From contig NZ_QKXH01000010.1 in NCBI RefSeq assembly GCF_003254745.1, positions 108,461-172,460 on the forward strand: 64,000 bases of DNA. The letters are read 5' to 3'. Shown piece after piece: positions 31,001 through 39,259 of the stretch. A program made the position numbers and the translations under genes. The DNA comes from Flavobacterium aquariorum. Lineage in GTDB: Bacteria > Bacteroidota > Bacteroidia > Flavobacteriales > Flavobacteriaceae. Within the stretch, counting starts at the first letter, position 1. Each line of letters opens with the position of its first letter. Below the pieces are notes generated by a model. The model saw nothing but the letters and a program-made list of their open reading frames with translations. It made no database searches and was not told the DNA's origin.

Positions 31001-32263
31001 ATGAAAAACATGAAAAAATATATAAAACAAATTGTTGCGTTGGCATTAATCGTGTCTTTTGCATCTTGTTCACCAGACGACGAGAAAGTAGATATGCTTT
31101 CAGCTGGAGGAAGTGCAGTTGCTCCAACTAGCATAAGCCGCTTAGACACAAACGTTCCTCTTACAGTTAAAATAAAACTAAAAGAAGGCGTAACGGTTAC
31201 TAAAGTTGAAATCTACAGAAATATAGCTGCAAATTCAACTGCAGCAATTGTACTTGGAGATAAAGTTTCGGATGCGACTATAGTAACAGTTGACAACACG
31301 AATACAACTGCAACGTATAGTTCATCTACTTTAGGGAGCTTTGATATATTTCCTGTAACAGGCACTGATGGTAAAGTAACACTTACAGGAAAAACCGGAA
31401 CTTTTCCGTTAGCTATCAAATCAACTTTTTCTGACGGTACAGTAACTACTACACCATATGTACAAACTGTTGCTAAAGGAATTGTTTGGAAAGATGCTGA
31501 TGGAGTAACTACTTCTACTAGTGGAGTTTCAAGCTTCAAACTTAACGACCCTACACCAGTTGAAATTAGATACGCAGTTGTTAAAAAACCGGCTACTACC
31601 ATTGCAAGTGTTACTGGTGAATGGTCTAAAGATGATGTAACTTACGCTGCTCTTCCTGGAACATTTTCAACAACTAAACAAACTATTGATATTGCTGCTA
31701 TTCCATATTCTACATATGGAAGTTTAGCTGCTGGAGATGTGATTTATTACAAATTTACAGTAACATCCTCAACAGGACAAAAAGACGCCATTAAAACTAA
31801 AGTTACAATTGCTGATCAAGTATTTGGAGGATCAAGTACCGGTAGCCTTTCTCAAGATTCATCAATGAATCAATTCAGTTTTGCAACTGCTAAAACTTAC
31901 GCTAGCGATAGTACAGAAGGAGAGATTGTATTCAACCCTGAATTTGGTTTTGCAAAAGCTGGAGAAACAAGAATTGAATTTGTTGAAAACTCTGGTTTAA
32001 GCTATGATGATGCTAATTTATTTGATGCAGAAACTGCTTTTAATGCTGGAACACCTGTAACTACATTGACTGAGGAATTATTTATTGATTCTGTAGTATT
32101 GTATAAAGTTACTAGAAATGTTAATTTAGGAACTAAAGACGAACCAGACTTTCAAGATGTAACTTATTACGGATTATTGAAAGTAACTGATTTATCTCTT
32201 AGCTCTTCAGCATTAATTCAAGGATTTAAATTTGTTTACAAAGAAGGAGAATTAGTACAATAA
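31001..32263 (+). CDS. Lipoprotein, third gene of the SusCD operon
   Basis: A 420-aa lipoprotein of unknown fold. The signal peptide ends at Cys23 (VSFASCSPDDEK), with Asp/Glu-rich residues behind the Cys that favour surface export. The mature part is Thr/Ser/Val-rich with alternating beta patterns, suggesting two or three immunoglobulin-like or bacterial surface beta-sandwich domains. It starts 8 nt after the SusD gene and ends at a strong terminator, so the three genes form one transcript. By position it may be an accessory surface-binding protein comparable to SusE/SusF; no sequence motif proves this. An in-frame ATG at residue 4 is an alternative start. Confidence 0.78.
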   Translation: MKNMKKYIKQIVALALIVSFASCSPDDEKVDMLSAGGSAVAPTSISRLDTNVPLTVKIKLKEGVTVTKVEIYRNIAANSTAAIVLGDKVSDATIVTVDNTNTTATYSSSTLGSFDIFPVTGTDGKVTLTGKTGTFPLAIKSTFSDGTVTTTPYVQTVAKGIVWKDADGVTTSTSGVSSFKLNDPTPVEIRYAVVKKPATTIASVTGEWSKDDVTYAALPGTFSTTKQTIDIAAIPYSTYGSLAAGDVIYYKFTVTSSTGQKDAIKTKVTIADQVFGGSSTGSLSQDSSMNQFSFATAKTYASDSTEGEIVFNPEFGFAKAGETRIEFVENSGLSYDDANLFDAETAFNAGTPVTTLTEELFIDSVVLYKVTRNVNLGTKDEPDFQDVTYYGLLKVTDLSLSSSALIQGFKFVYKEGELVQ

Positions 32264-32287
32264 TTATTTGTCACTAAATAATTTAAA

Positions 32288-32316
32288 AACCACCAGCACT
32301 GCTGGTGGTTTTTTTT
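32288..32316 (+). terminator. Terminator of the SusCD operon
   Basis: AACCACCAGC and GCTGGTGGTT form a perfect 10-bp stem with a 3-nt loop followed by TTTTTT. It is one of the strongest terminators in the window. Confidence 0.92.
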
Positions 32317-32332
32317 ATACAAACCTTTTACT

Positions 32333-32340
32333 TAACTTTG
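32333..32340 (+). promoter_or_regulatory. -7 promoter box immediately before rlmB
   Basis: TAACTTTG fits TAnnTTTG and ends only 4 nt before the rlmB ATG at 32345. Transcription from this box would begin at or next to the start codon, giving a leaderless or nearly leaderless mRNA. Confidence 0.6.
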
Positions 32341-32344
32341 CCCC

Positions 32345-33079
32345 ATGGAAAGAGAACATCAAATTTTTGGAATCAGAGCAATAATTGAAGCCATACAAGC
32401 AGGCGCAACAGTAGATAAAGTCTATATTCAGAAGGAAGCAAGCAGCGAACTAATGAAAGACTTAATGAAAGTGATGAAAAGAGGAAATATTAATTTTTCT
32501 TATGTTCCTGTTGAAAAACTAAACCGACTGACTCCCAATAATCATCAAGGTGCAGTTGCTACCGTATCTCCTATTTCATTTTATGATTTAGAAACCTTGA
32601 TAGATACTGTTATTGAAAACGGCAAAAAACCATTATTTTTAATTCTTGATCAAATATCGGATGCAAGGAATTTTGGAGCTATAATCAGAACGGCAGAATG
32701 CACAGGAGTTAATGGCATAATTGTTCAAAAAGCTGGTTCGGCCCCAGTAAATGGAGACACAGTGAAAACTTCGGCGGGTGCGGTATTTAATATTCCGATT
32801 TGTAAAGTAGAACACATAAAAGATGCTATTTTTCTTTTGCAGGCCAGCGGTATAAAAACTGTGGCAGCCACCGAAAAAACAGAACAAAATATATACGATA
32901 TTTCTTTGAATGAACCTGTAGCAATTATTATGGGATCTGAAGACCGAGGAGTTAATCCATCTGTTCTCAAAATTGTAGATGAAAAAGCAAAACTTCCTAT
33001 GTTTGGATCAATAGGATCATTGAATGTATCTGTGGCTTGTGGAGCCTTTTTATACGAAGCCGTGAGACAGAGAGGGTAA
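32345..33079 (+). CDS. rlmB: 23S rRNA (guanosine-2'-O)-methyltransferase RlmB-type
   Basis: SpoU-family (SPOUT, trefoil-knot) methyltransferase that methylates the ribose of a guanosine in 23S rRNA (G2251 in E. coli). The 244-aa protein has an N-terminal L30e-like substrate-binding domain (FGIRAIIEAIQAG to about residue 75) and the three SpoU motifs: NFGAIIRTAECTGVNGIIV, IIMGSEDRGV (Met196-Gly202 core) and FGSIGSLNVSVACG. All are intact. It is preceded by a promoter box at leaderless distance. Confidence 0.93.
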   Translation: MEREHQIFGIRAIIEAIQAGATVDKVYIQKEASSELMKDLMKVMKRGNINFSYVPVEKLNRLTPNNHQGAVATVSPISFYDLETLIDTVIENGKKPLFLILDQISDARNFGAIIRTAECTGVNGIIVQKAGSAPVNGDTVKTSAGAVFNIPICKVEHIKDAIFLLQASGIKTVAATEKTEQNIYDISLNEPVAIIMGSEDRGVNPSVLKIVDEKAKLPMFGSIGSLNVSVACGAFLYEAVRQRG

Positions 33080-33112
33080 GACTGCAGATTTTAGATTAAA
33101 AACAAAAATGAA

Positions 33113-33910
33113 TCAAGACTCCGTTTTTGATTCATTTTTGTTGTTTATATCCTCTTGATTTTCGATAAAATCATAAACAACATTAGCATTCGACTGAAAA
33201 AAAGGATCAATTTCTATTTGACACTCTTCAATAATTTCAGATTTGGGTAGATTGACGAAATTTCCATTCTCGTCAAAACGCTGCATGAATTTGTCTTCTG
33301 ACGGGTCAAAATCCGGGCGTTCCCAATCGTATTTAATTACTTTTTTGAATTCTGGCTTTTTGTATAAAAAAGTAAGTATAAAACCTGCTATTAGCCCAGA
33401 CAAATGACCTTCCCAAGAAATAGTTTCATCAATTTTTGGAAAAACATACCAAACCATTCCGCCATAAAGCACAACTACCGTAAGTGACAAGGCTACCAAT
33501 CGATAATATTGGGTTTGAACTCCTTTAAAAAAAATAAAACAAACCAATACATAGATTAAACTACTCGCTCCAATATGATAATTTTCTCTTCCGATGAGCC
33601 ATGTTATAGCCCCAGATAATAAAATTCCGTAAACCAATATCCCTATTGCTTCTTTTCTGTAAAAGAAAAACAACGCTGCTAAAAGGACTATTAATGGTAT
33701 AGAATTATTATAGAGGTGTTCAATATTCGAATGAATAAATGGGCTGAAAACTACACCTTGTAATCCAGAAAAAGTTCTCGGTAAAATCCCGTTATCATCA
33801 AAATCAAATCCAAAACGGATTTCTAACCAATAGACAAACCATAGGAAGAGCACAAAAAAAAGCGGGACTCCCACTACTGCGTTGGTGAATTTAAAATGAT
33901 TTTCTTCCAT
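33113..33910 (-). CDS. Rhomboid family intramembrane serine protease
   Basis: A 265-aa inner-membrane protein with about six membrane helices followed by a hydrophilic C-terminal tail. Rhomboid catalytic landmarks are present: HSNIEHLYNN (His65 and Asn69) in the second helix, the nucleophile motif GASS (Ser116) and GHLSGLIAG (His169) for the dyad, so it should be proteolytically active. The last about 75 residues are acidic and hydrophilic, with no recognised domain. It converges on rlmB. Substrates are unknown. Confidence 0.88.
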   Translation of the reverse strand: MEENHFKFTNAVVGVPLFFVLFLWFVYWLEIRFGFDFDDNGILPRTFSGLQGVVFSPFIHSNIEHLYNNSIPLIVLLAALFFFYRKEAIGILVYGILLSGAITWLIGRENYHIGASSLIYVLVCFIFFKGVQTQYYRLVALSLTVVVLYGGMVWYVFPKIDETISWEGHLSGLIAGFILTFLYKKPEFKKVIKYDWERPDFDPSEDKFMQRFDENGNFVNLPKSEIIEECQIEIDPFFQSNANVVYDFIENQEDINNKNESKTES

Positions 33911-34027
33911 TTTCAGAATACTGGATTATTGGACTAAATAGATTCTTAATGTAAATCAAAAATGTATCCAAAAGCAATTTAATGCTATTTTGTCATATAA
34001 AATAATTCTGTTATGAAAACGATTGCC

Positions 34028-34112
34028 CTAGCCCTGATGGAAACGCCATCCTTTTGTGTCTCGTTTTTTCTACGAGACACAAAAGATATAGTGAACAGCA
34101 GGAATAGCTCCC
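34028..34112 (+). repeat. Dispersed structured element, copy 1
   Basis: Begins CTAGCCCTGATGGAA and ends CAGCAGGAATAGCTCC. Between these ends CTTTTGTGTCTCGT (34051-34064) and ACGAGACACAAAAG (34072-34085) form a perfect 14-bp stem with a 7-nt loop. Similar ends with a different stem occur at 51851-51993 and 62192-62284. It lies in the gap between the rhomboid gene and rarA. Confidence 0.75.
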
Positions 34113-34156
34113 GAAAAATATACTTGTAAAAACTGAAAATTGTTTAATTTTACCAC

Positions 34157-35434
34157 ATGGAAGCACCACTCGCAGAACGCATACGCCCACAAAAATTAGA
34201 AGATTACATCAGTCAATCGCATTTGGTTGGGCCTAATGGCTCGTTGACGCAACAAATATCAAAAGGAATTATTCCGTCCCTAATATTTTGGGGACCACCC
34301 GGAACTGGAAAAACGACTTTGGCGCAAATTATTGCCCAAGAGTCCAAACGCCCATTTTATATCTTAAGCGCCATTAACTCGGGGGTGAAAGACATTCGAG
34401 ATGTAATTGAAAAAGCGAGACAAAGCGGCGGTTTATTTACAGCCAAAAATCCAATTTTATTTATTGATGAGATTCATCGCTTTAGTAAATCACAACAGGA
34501 TTCTTTATTGGCTGCGGTTGAAAAGGGATGGATTACACTTATAGGTGCTACGACCGAAAATCCGAGTTTTGAAGTTATTCCCGCTTTATTGTCTCGTTGT
34601 CAGGTATATATTTTGAATGCTTTTACTAAATCGGATTTAGAACATTTATTGCAAAGGGCAATAAAAACGGATACTTATTTGGCTACAAAAAAGATCGAGC
34701 TACAAGAAACAGAGGCTCTCTTGCGTCTTTCTGGCGGCGATGGGCGCAAACTATTAAATATTTTTGAACTGGTCGTAAACGCTTCAGCTGAAGACGAAAT
34801 TTTAATCACCAATGATCGCGTTTTTGAATTGGTGCAACAAAATACGGTTTTGTATGACAAAAGTGGCGAACAGCATTATGACATTGTTTCGGCTTTTATA
34901 AAATCGATTCGCGGAAGTGATCCGAACGGCGCTGTCTATTGGTTAGCACGAATGATTGAAGGCGGAGAGGACGTGAAATTTATTGCCCGAAGAATGTTGA
35001 TTTTATCCAGTGAAGATATTGGAAATGCTAATCCAACTGCTTTTATTATGGCTAATAATGCTTTTCAGGCGGTATCAACCATTGGTTATCCTGAAAGCCG
35101 AATTATTCTGAGTCAATGTGCAATTTACCTTGCCACTTCGCCTAAAAGCAATGCTTCTTATTTGGCGATTGGAACTGCACAACAATTAGTAAAACAGACA
35201 GGTGATTTACCTGTACCTATCCATTTGCGTAATGCCCCTACCAAATTAATGAAAGAGTTAGGGTATGGTGAGGATTATAAATATTCACACGACTATGCCA
35301 ATAATTTTGCTGAACAAGAATTCTTACCCGAAGCTTTAAGCAATACCCCCATATATATTCCGGGCAATAATTCCAGAGAAAACACGACACGTGAATTCTT
35401 AAAAAACAGATGGAAGGGTAAATACGGGTATTAA
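34157..35434 (+). CDS. rarA: Replication-associated recombination protein A (AAA+ ATPase)
   Basis: MgsA/RarA/WRNIP1-family clamp-loader-like ATPase that acts at stalled replication forks. The 425-aa protein has Walker A ([13 protein letters not shown], about residues 46-58), Walker B ([10 protein letters not shown]), sensor 1 ([12 protein letters not shown]), an arginine finger (ALLSRCQV) and the C-terminal tetramerisation domain ([40 protein letters not shown]). Complete and standard length. It stands alone, with dispersed repeat element copy 1 upstream. Confidence 0.95.
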   Translation: MEAPLAERIRPQKLEDYISQSHLVGPNGSLTQQISKGIIPSLIFWGPPGTGKTTLAQIIAQESKRPFYILSAINSGVKDIRDVIEKARQSGGLFTAKNPILFIDEIHRFSKSQQDSLLAAVEKGWITLIGATTENPSFEVIPALLSRCQVYILNAFTKSDLEHLLQRAIKTDTYLATKKIELQETEALLRLSGGDGRKLLNIFELVVNASAEDEILITNDRVFELVQQNTVLYDKSGEQHYDIVSAFIKSIRGSDPNGAVYWLARMIEGGEDVKFIARRMLILSSEDIGNANPTAFIMANNAFQAVSTIGYPESRIILSQCAIYLATSPKSNASYLAIGTAQQLVKQTGDLPVPIHLRNAPTKLMKELGYGEDYKYSHDYANNFAEQEFLPEALSNTPIYIPGNNSRENTTREFLKNRWKGKYGY

Positions 35435-35479
35435 GATTGTAGAATTTTGATTTAAATTACGGAATGTTATTGTTTTTGG

Positions 35480-36223
35480 TTAGAACTTAACCACTACTTT
35501 CTCGGACATCAGTTTTTCACTTTGGTAATATTCAAAAAACCATTGATCTTCCTTAGCTATTAAAACTCCTTGAATATTATCTTTGAAGGCAATAAAACAA
35601 TTAGGAATCGATGTTTTAAATATTTTAAAAACAACTTTTGGTGTACTGTCTATTAATTGAAAACCCAATGCTGTAGGTTGTGCATACAGCAAATTTGACT
35701 CTTTATTTTCTACAGGATTTACCGCTATTACAGTTCCCAATGTCTGAACTGAAGCTGTTATTGGTACTACTTTATCCGGTGTTAAACTAGAGGCAATCCC
35801 TCCATTGTATTTATAATGCAAAGCATAAACAGACGCAAAAGCCATATTCAAAGCTTCACTATAGGCTACTTCATACTCTTTCTCTTTGCTTTTCCCTACC
35901 TCAGATTTAAAAACGACTTTACCATTACAATCTTTAAGGATTACATACAATTTTGTTATCAAAAATCCGCTTTCCTTCAAAACATCCACTGACAAAAGAC
36001 TACATCTATTATTTAATTCATTTGGAATATCTTCGTTGTTATAATAAGCAACGAAACCAGCTTTTTGCAGATTGAATTTGGTCAAGGTATTGAGTCGATA
36101 CTGATTTTCACTTTTGAGAAAATCAAATTTAAGTGGAACAATAACTGCAGCATAATCATTAACCGATTGAGAAAAACCGTAGCTTGAAACAAGCAACAAT
36201 AGGAATAAAAATTTTGTCTTCAT
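35480..36223 (-). CDS. Uncharacterised secreted protein
   Basis: A 247-aa protein with a clear signal peptide (KTKFLFLLLLVSSYGFSQS) and no family I can name. The N-terminal half (about 20-130) reads as an alternating alpha/beta domain with the repeated theme VPLKFDFLKSENQYRLNT and LSVDVLKESGFLITKLYVIL; the C-terminal half is beta-rich. It starts 3 nt downstream of the YjjG-like gene on the same strand and is probably co-transcribed with it. The predicted location is periplasm or outer-membrane surface; no lipobox is present. Confidence 0.7.
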   Translation of the reverse strand: MKTKFLFLLLLVSSYGFSQSVNDYAAVIVPLKFDFLKSENQYRLNTLTKFNLQKAGFVAYYNNEDIPNELNNRCSLLSVDVLKESGFLITKLYVILKDCNGKVVFKSEVGKSKEKEYEVAYSEALNMAFASVYALHYKYNGGIASSLTPDKVVPITASVQTLGTVIAVNPVENKESNLLYAQPTALGFQLIDSTPKVVFKIFKTSIPNCFIAFKDNIQGVLIAKEDQWFFEYYQSEKLMSEKVVVKF

Positions 36224-36225
36224 AT

Positions 36226-36915
36226 TTATAAATATTTTTTTAATTCTAATAAATGAGTTACTTGCTTGATGTTTTTCTCTATTTTAATTCTTTTATCATT
36301 AAAAAAAATAGCGTCTAGTCCTGCATCTAACGCTCCTTGGACATCGGCTTCTAGACAATCTCCAATCATGATACTACTTTCTTTATTGGCTTTAGCTTGA
36401 TTAAGAGCATACTCAAAAATAACAGGGTTAGGCTTCTTAACACCCGCCATCTCCGAATTGGTTATCGTTTTGAAAAAACCGGCAATGTTCGAATTCTGTA
36501 TTTTTTTGTATTGCACATCGGCAAAACCGTTGGTAATAATATGCAATTTATACTTTTTTTCCAGATATTCCAGAACTTCAATTGTACCATCAAACAAACG
36601 ATTATTTTCGGGCAATAACTGAATATAATCATGCGCTATAATTTCTATTTGAGCATCCGAAACAAAATATTCCAACGCATCAAAAGTATGTTTGAGACGA
36701 TTATACCTTAATTCAGCATGTGTAATTTTATCATATTGGTATAATTTCCAACAGGCCTGATTGATTGGAGCATACTTTTCTATGAAATCGGCAATTTCGA
36801 TTGTTGGATGATCTTTCTTCAAAATTGTTTCAAAAGCCAATTCCGAATTAACATCAAAATCCCAAAGTGTATGGTCTAAGTCGAAGAATATGTCGGTTAT
36901 TTTAGTAGAAAACAT
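36226..36915 (-). CDS. YjjG-family HAD nucleotidase
   Basis: Haloacid-dehalogenase-superfamily phosphatase (229 aa) of the YjjG type, which removes phosphate from (non-canonical) pyrimidine nucleoside monophosphates. Motif I is FFDLDHTLWDFD (catalytic Asp near residues 10-12), motif II ITNG, motif III VKKPNPVIFE and motif IV MIGDCLEADVQGAL. The cap domain between motifs I and II is helical. It shares a probable transcript with the secreted protein behind it and lies 10 nt downstream of the RES toxin gene. Confidence 0.88.
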   Translation of the reverse strand: MFSTKITDIFFDLDHTLWDFDVNSELAFETILKKDHPTIEIADFIEKYAPINQACWKLYQYDKITHAELRYNRLKHTFDALEYFVSDAQIEIIAHDYIQLLPENNRLFDGTIEVLEYLEKKYKLHIITNGFADVQYKKIQNSNIAGFFKTITNSEMAGVKKPNPVIFEYALNQAKANKESSIMIGDCLEADVQGALDAGLDAIFFNDKRIKIEKNIKQVTHLLELKKYL

Positions 36916-36924
36916 GTAATTTCA

Positions 36925-37383
36925 TTATTTAAAAATTCGTTTATCGAAAGGAAAATTCACCTGTTCCGTAATTTTAATCTTAGTAAAATCAGCATGATAG
37001 GGATTAATCAAAAAATTAAAATCTCCTTTAACTACCGCTGATGGCACTTTCAAAACACACGCTTCATTTCTTCTGATAAAATCATCGCCCAAAAAAGGTG
37101 TCTCAAAGGTACAAGGAAAAACATTCCAATCGATAGATAATTTATTGAGGTCTAAAACTTCTAGGGAAATATTATCCGGAATATCAATTGAAAGCATCAC
37201 AAAATCATTGGGCAATGTTGCCAATGAAAGATGAACTAAAACTTCGGCCATTGCCAAAGCCCTATTTTGGGCACAATAAATAATTTCGGTCCCTTTTGAA
37301 TTCCAACGTGCACCAGAAATTGACGCTCCTTTTCCAGATAACTCAACAGGGTATTTTTTGCGTGCTAATCGAAAAACTTCCAT
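36925..37383 (-). CDS. RES domain toxin
   Basis: Toxin of a RES/Xre toxin-antitoxin pair (152 aa). Characterised RES toxins degrade NAD+ (phosphorolysis or hydrolysis) or ADP-ribosylate a nucleotide-synthesis enzyme. The three residues that name the family can be placed: Arg26 (GARWN), Glu47 (AMAEVLVHLS) and Ser115 (VPSAVV), followed by NFLINPYH. Nothing is truncated, so it is likely active. Its start overlaps the antitoxin stop (TAATG), the usual arrangement with the antitoxin first. Confidence 0.9.
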   Translation of the reverse strand: MEVFRLARKKYPVELSGKGASISGARWNSKGTEIIYCAQNRALAMAEVLVHLSLATLPNDFVMLSIDIPDNISLEVLDLNKLSIDWNVFPCTFETPFLGDDFIRRNEACVLKVPSAVVKGDFNFLINPYHADFTKIKITEQVNFPFDKRIFK

Positions 37384-37886
37384 TAAACGAAAATTCCTTG
37401 GTCTATTTTATTCAATTCATTGACCACCATTTCTTTGCCATAAGAATCCCTAAGTAATTCTATAGGCTGTAAATTTCCAAGCGCAAACGAAGGGGTTTTC
37501 AACCACATATAAAATTGTACTTCGGAATCAAAAACGGTATTTCCCAAAGAAGTCACCTCGGCCAATTCCAATATTTTCTCGGACTGCAGAGGTTTAAAAA
37601 TAAAATCTTCTTTGATTTTATTTCGTTGAAGCGATTTTGTGGAAATCCCTAAAAAAGAAGCCCAATCCTCTTCATTAAAAGGAGTTATTTCTTTTATTAA
37701 ATTAAAAAACTCATACGGAATTCCTTCGCGAATGGCATGAACGATTAGCATCCTATTTTTCAAAAACTCATCATAGGTGATATTCTTATTCAAAAGCTTA
37801 TATCCTCTCTCGTGCTCTACTCTATTGACCAAAACTCTAACCGCCTTATCAATAGGGCCTCTTGGCTTTAATTTAATCGCTTCCAT
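37383..37886 (-). CDS. Xre/MbcA/ParS-type antitoxin
   Basis: Antitoxin for the RES toxin downstream. From ATG 37886 it has 167 aa: an N-terminal DNA-binding part (about residues 10-110) and the C-terminal toxin-binding domain of the Xre/MbcA/ParS family (about 115-165: EILELAEVTSLGNTVF, FYMWLKTPSFALGNLQPIEL). The frame extends 16 codons upstream to 37934, but that stretch holds a 10-bp inverted repeat that looks like an operator, so the shorter start is preferred. The antitoxin probably represses its own promoter through that site. Confidence 0.88.
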   Translation of the reverse strand: MEAIKLKPRGPIDKAVRVLVNRVEHERGYKLLNKNITYDEFLKNRMLIVHAIREGIPYEFFNLIKEITPFNEEDWASFLGISTKSLQRNKIKEDFIFKPLQSEKILELAEVTSLGNTVFDSEVQFYMWLKTPSFALGNLQPIELLRDSYGKEMVVNELNKIDQGIFV

Positions 37887-37892
37887 ATAAAT

Positions 37893-37921
37893 ACATTTGT
37901 CTGTAAATATAAGACAAATGT
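37893..37921 (-). promoter_or_regulatory. Inverted-repeat operator of the toxin-antitoxin operon
   Basis: ACATTTGTCT (37893-37902) and AGACAAATGT (37912-37921) are perfect 10-bp inverted repeats with a 9-bp spacer, 7 bp upstream of the antitoxin ATG. The half-site centres are 19 bp apart, close to two helical turns, as expected for a dimeric repressor. Confidence 0.72.
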
Positions 37922-37939
37922 CTTTTATTCGCAAGTTTT

Positions 37940-38635
37940 TTAAAATATTCCTTCATCAGCAAAACTGTAGTAACCATTTTCTGTGATAATTACATGATCC
38001 AAAACAGGAATATCTAATTGTTGCCCTGCCGTTTTAATCTTTTTTGTTATTTGAATATCGGCCTCACTGGCTTGCAATTTTCCGGAAGGATGATTGTGCG
38101 TGAGAATTATTGCCGTTGCGTTTTGCTCAAAGGCCAATTTAAAAACAATTCGAACATCTACCATTGTTCCCGTCATTCCGCCTTTGCTTAATTGTGCTTT
38201 GAAAAGTATCTTATTGGAATTATTCAAAAACAAAACCCAAAATTCTTCATGGGGCAGCTCACCTATTATGGGCTGCATCACTTCAAAAACTGCTTTACTG
38301 GATGCTATTTTTGTTAACTCAACTGCATCTTCACTTCGTCTTCTCCTCCCCAACTCCATTGCAGCAATTATCGAAATCGCTTTGGCTTCGCCAATTCCTT
38401 TAAAATTCATTAATTGTGCAATAGATAGCTTCCCCAAAGCATTCAAATTATGATCTACACTTGCCAAAATTCGTTTACTCAAACCTACCGCCGATTCGTT
38501 TCGGCTTCCAGAACCAATCAATATCGCAATCAATTCGGCATCACTCAAAACACTTTTGCCTTTGAGCATCAACTTTTCACGAGGCTTATCGTCTTCAGAC
38601 CAATTGGTAATGGGACAAAATGAAGTTTCAGACAT
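37940..38635 (-). CDS. radC: RadC family JAB-domain protein
   Basis: RadC/UPF0758 protein (231 aa), historically linked with DNA repair though the biochemical function is uncertain. N-terminal half (1-95) holds a helix-hairpin-helix (LNALGKLSIAQLMNFKGIGE); C-terminal half is a JAB1/MPN-type metalloprotease-like domain with LTHNHPSG and the following metal-binding Asp (SEADIQITKKI). Directly upstream of the toxin-antitoxin operon on the same strand. Full length and undamaged. Confidence 0.93.
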   Translation of the reverse strand: MSETSFCPITNWSEDDKPREKLMLKGKSVLSDAELIAILIGSGSRNESAVGLSKRILASVDHNLNALGKLSIAQLMNFKGIGEAKAISIIAAMELGRRRRSEDAVELTKIASSKAVFEVMQPIIGELPHEEFWVLFLNNSNKILFKAQLSKGGMTGTMVDVRIVFKLAFEQNATAIILTHNHPSGKLQASEADIQITKKIKTAGQQLDIPVLDHVIITENGYYSFADEGIF

Positions 38636-38646
38636 AGGTTATCTTC

Positions 38647-39105
38647 TTAAATTTCTTTTTTCATGCAAACACTTTTGTCTAAGCCAATATAAGGCCCGTA
38701 ATTATCGACAATTGCATATCCAACTTTCTGATACAAATTAATCGCTTCCTGTTGTTTATGTAACGTTTCTAAAACTGAAACCGAATAGTTCAATTGCTTC
38801 GCCCAAAGTTCCAATTCTTGCAACACTCTTTGAGCCAAACCTAATCCGCGAGCTTCTGGAGAAACAAACATCCGCTTTATTTCAATCGTATTTTTATCAT
38901 ATTTCTTGAAGCAACCACAAGCAACAGGTTTTTCATCCAAATAAATTACTACTACATTCCTGTTCAATTCTATAATATTGTTTCCCCAATAATTGGTTTT
39001 CAATTCTGGGTAACGTTCCCACAAATACTCATCAAATGTCTTTATCAATGATAAAAAATCAGAATTCTCACTGGTTGTTTGTACAACTTTTACTATCGAG
39101 TCCAT
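38647..39105 (-). CDS. GNAT family N-acetyltransferase
   Basis: A 152-aa acetyltransferase fold with the acetyl-CoA binding segment RMFVSPEARGLGLAQRVLQE (about residues 85-104; the R/QxxGxG/A-type P-loop here reads ARGLGLA). The preceding strand GCFKKYDKNTIEIKRMFV and terminal YQKVGYAIVDNYGPYIG are typical of small-molecule acetyltransferases. Substrate unknown. It is 11 nt upstream of radC on the same strand. Confidence 0.87.
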   Translation of the reverse strand: MDSIVKVVQTTSENSDFLSLIKTFDEYLWERYPELKTNYWGNNIIELNRNVVVIYLDEKPVACGCFKKYDKNTIEIKRMFVSPEARGLGLAQRVLQELELWAKQLNYSVSVLETLHKQQEAINLYQKVGYAIVDNYGPYIGLDKSVCMKKEI

Positions 39106-39197
39106 AAATATTTAATCTTAGTTTTGCTAATGTATTAAAAAAAGAGAAAAATCATACAATAAAATTAATTTCTTATTTAATATTGGATTAACTATGC

Positions 39198-39238
39198 AAA
39201 AAAAAATGTGCCAATTACAAAATTGCAATTGGCACATT
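39198..39238 (-). terminator. mpl terminator
   Basis: AATGTGCCAATT and AATTGGCACATT pair over 12 bp around a 10-nt loop, and the minus-strand transcript continues into at least eight T. It begins about 22 nt after the mpl stop codon. Confidence 0.88.
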
Positions 39239-39259
39239 GTACAATATAAACAACCATTT

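Noticed and set aside
34028..34112. Hammerhead ribozyme, suggested by CTGATGG in the dispersed element
   Set aside because: The CUGAUGA core is not exact and the GAAA and cleavage-site segments cannot be placed around three stems in the same way in all copies.
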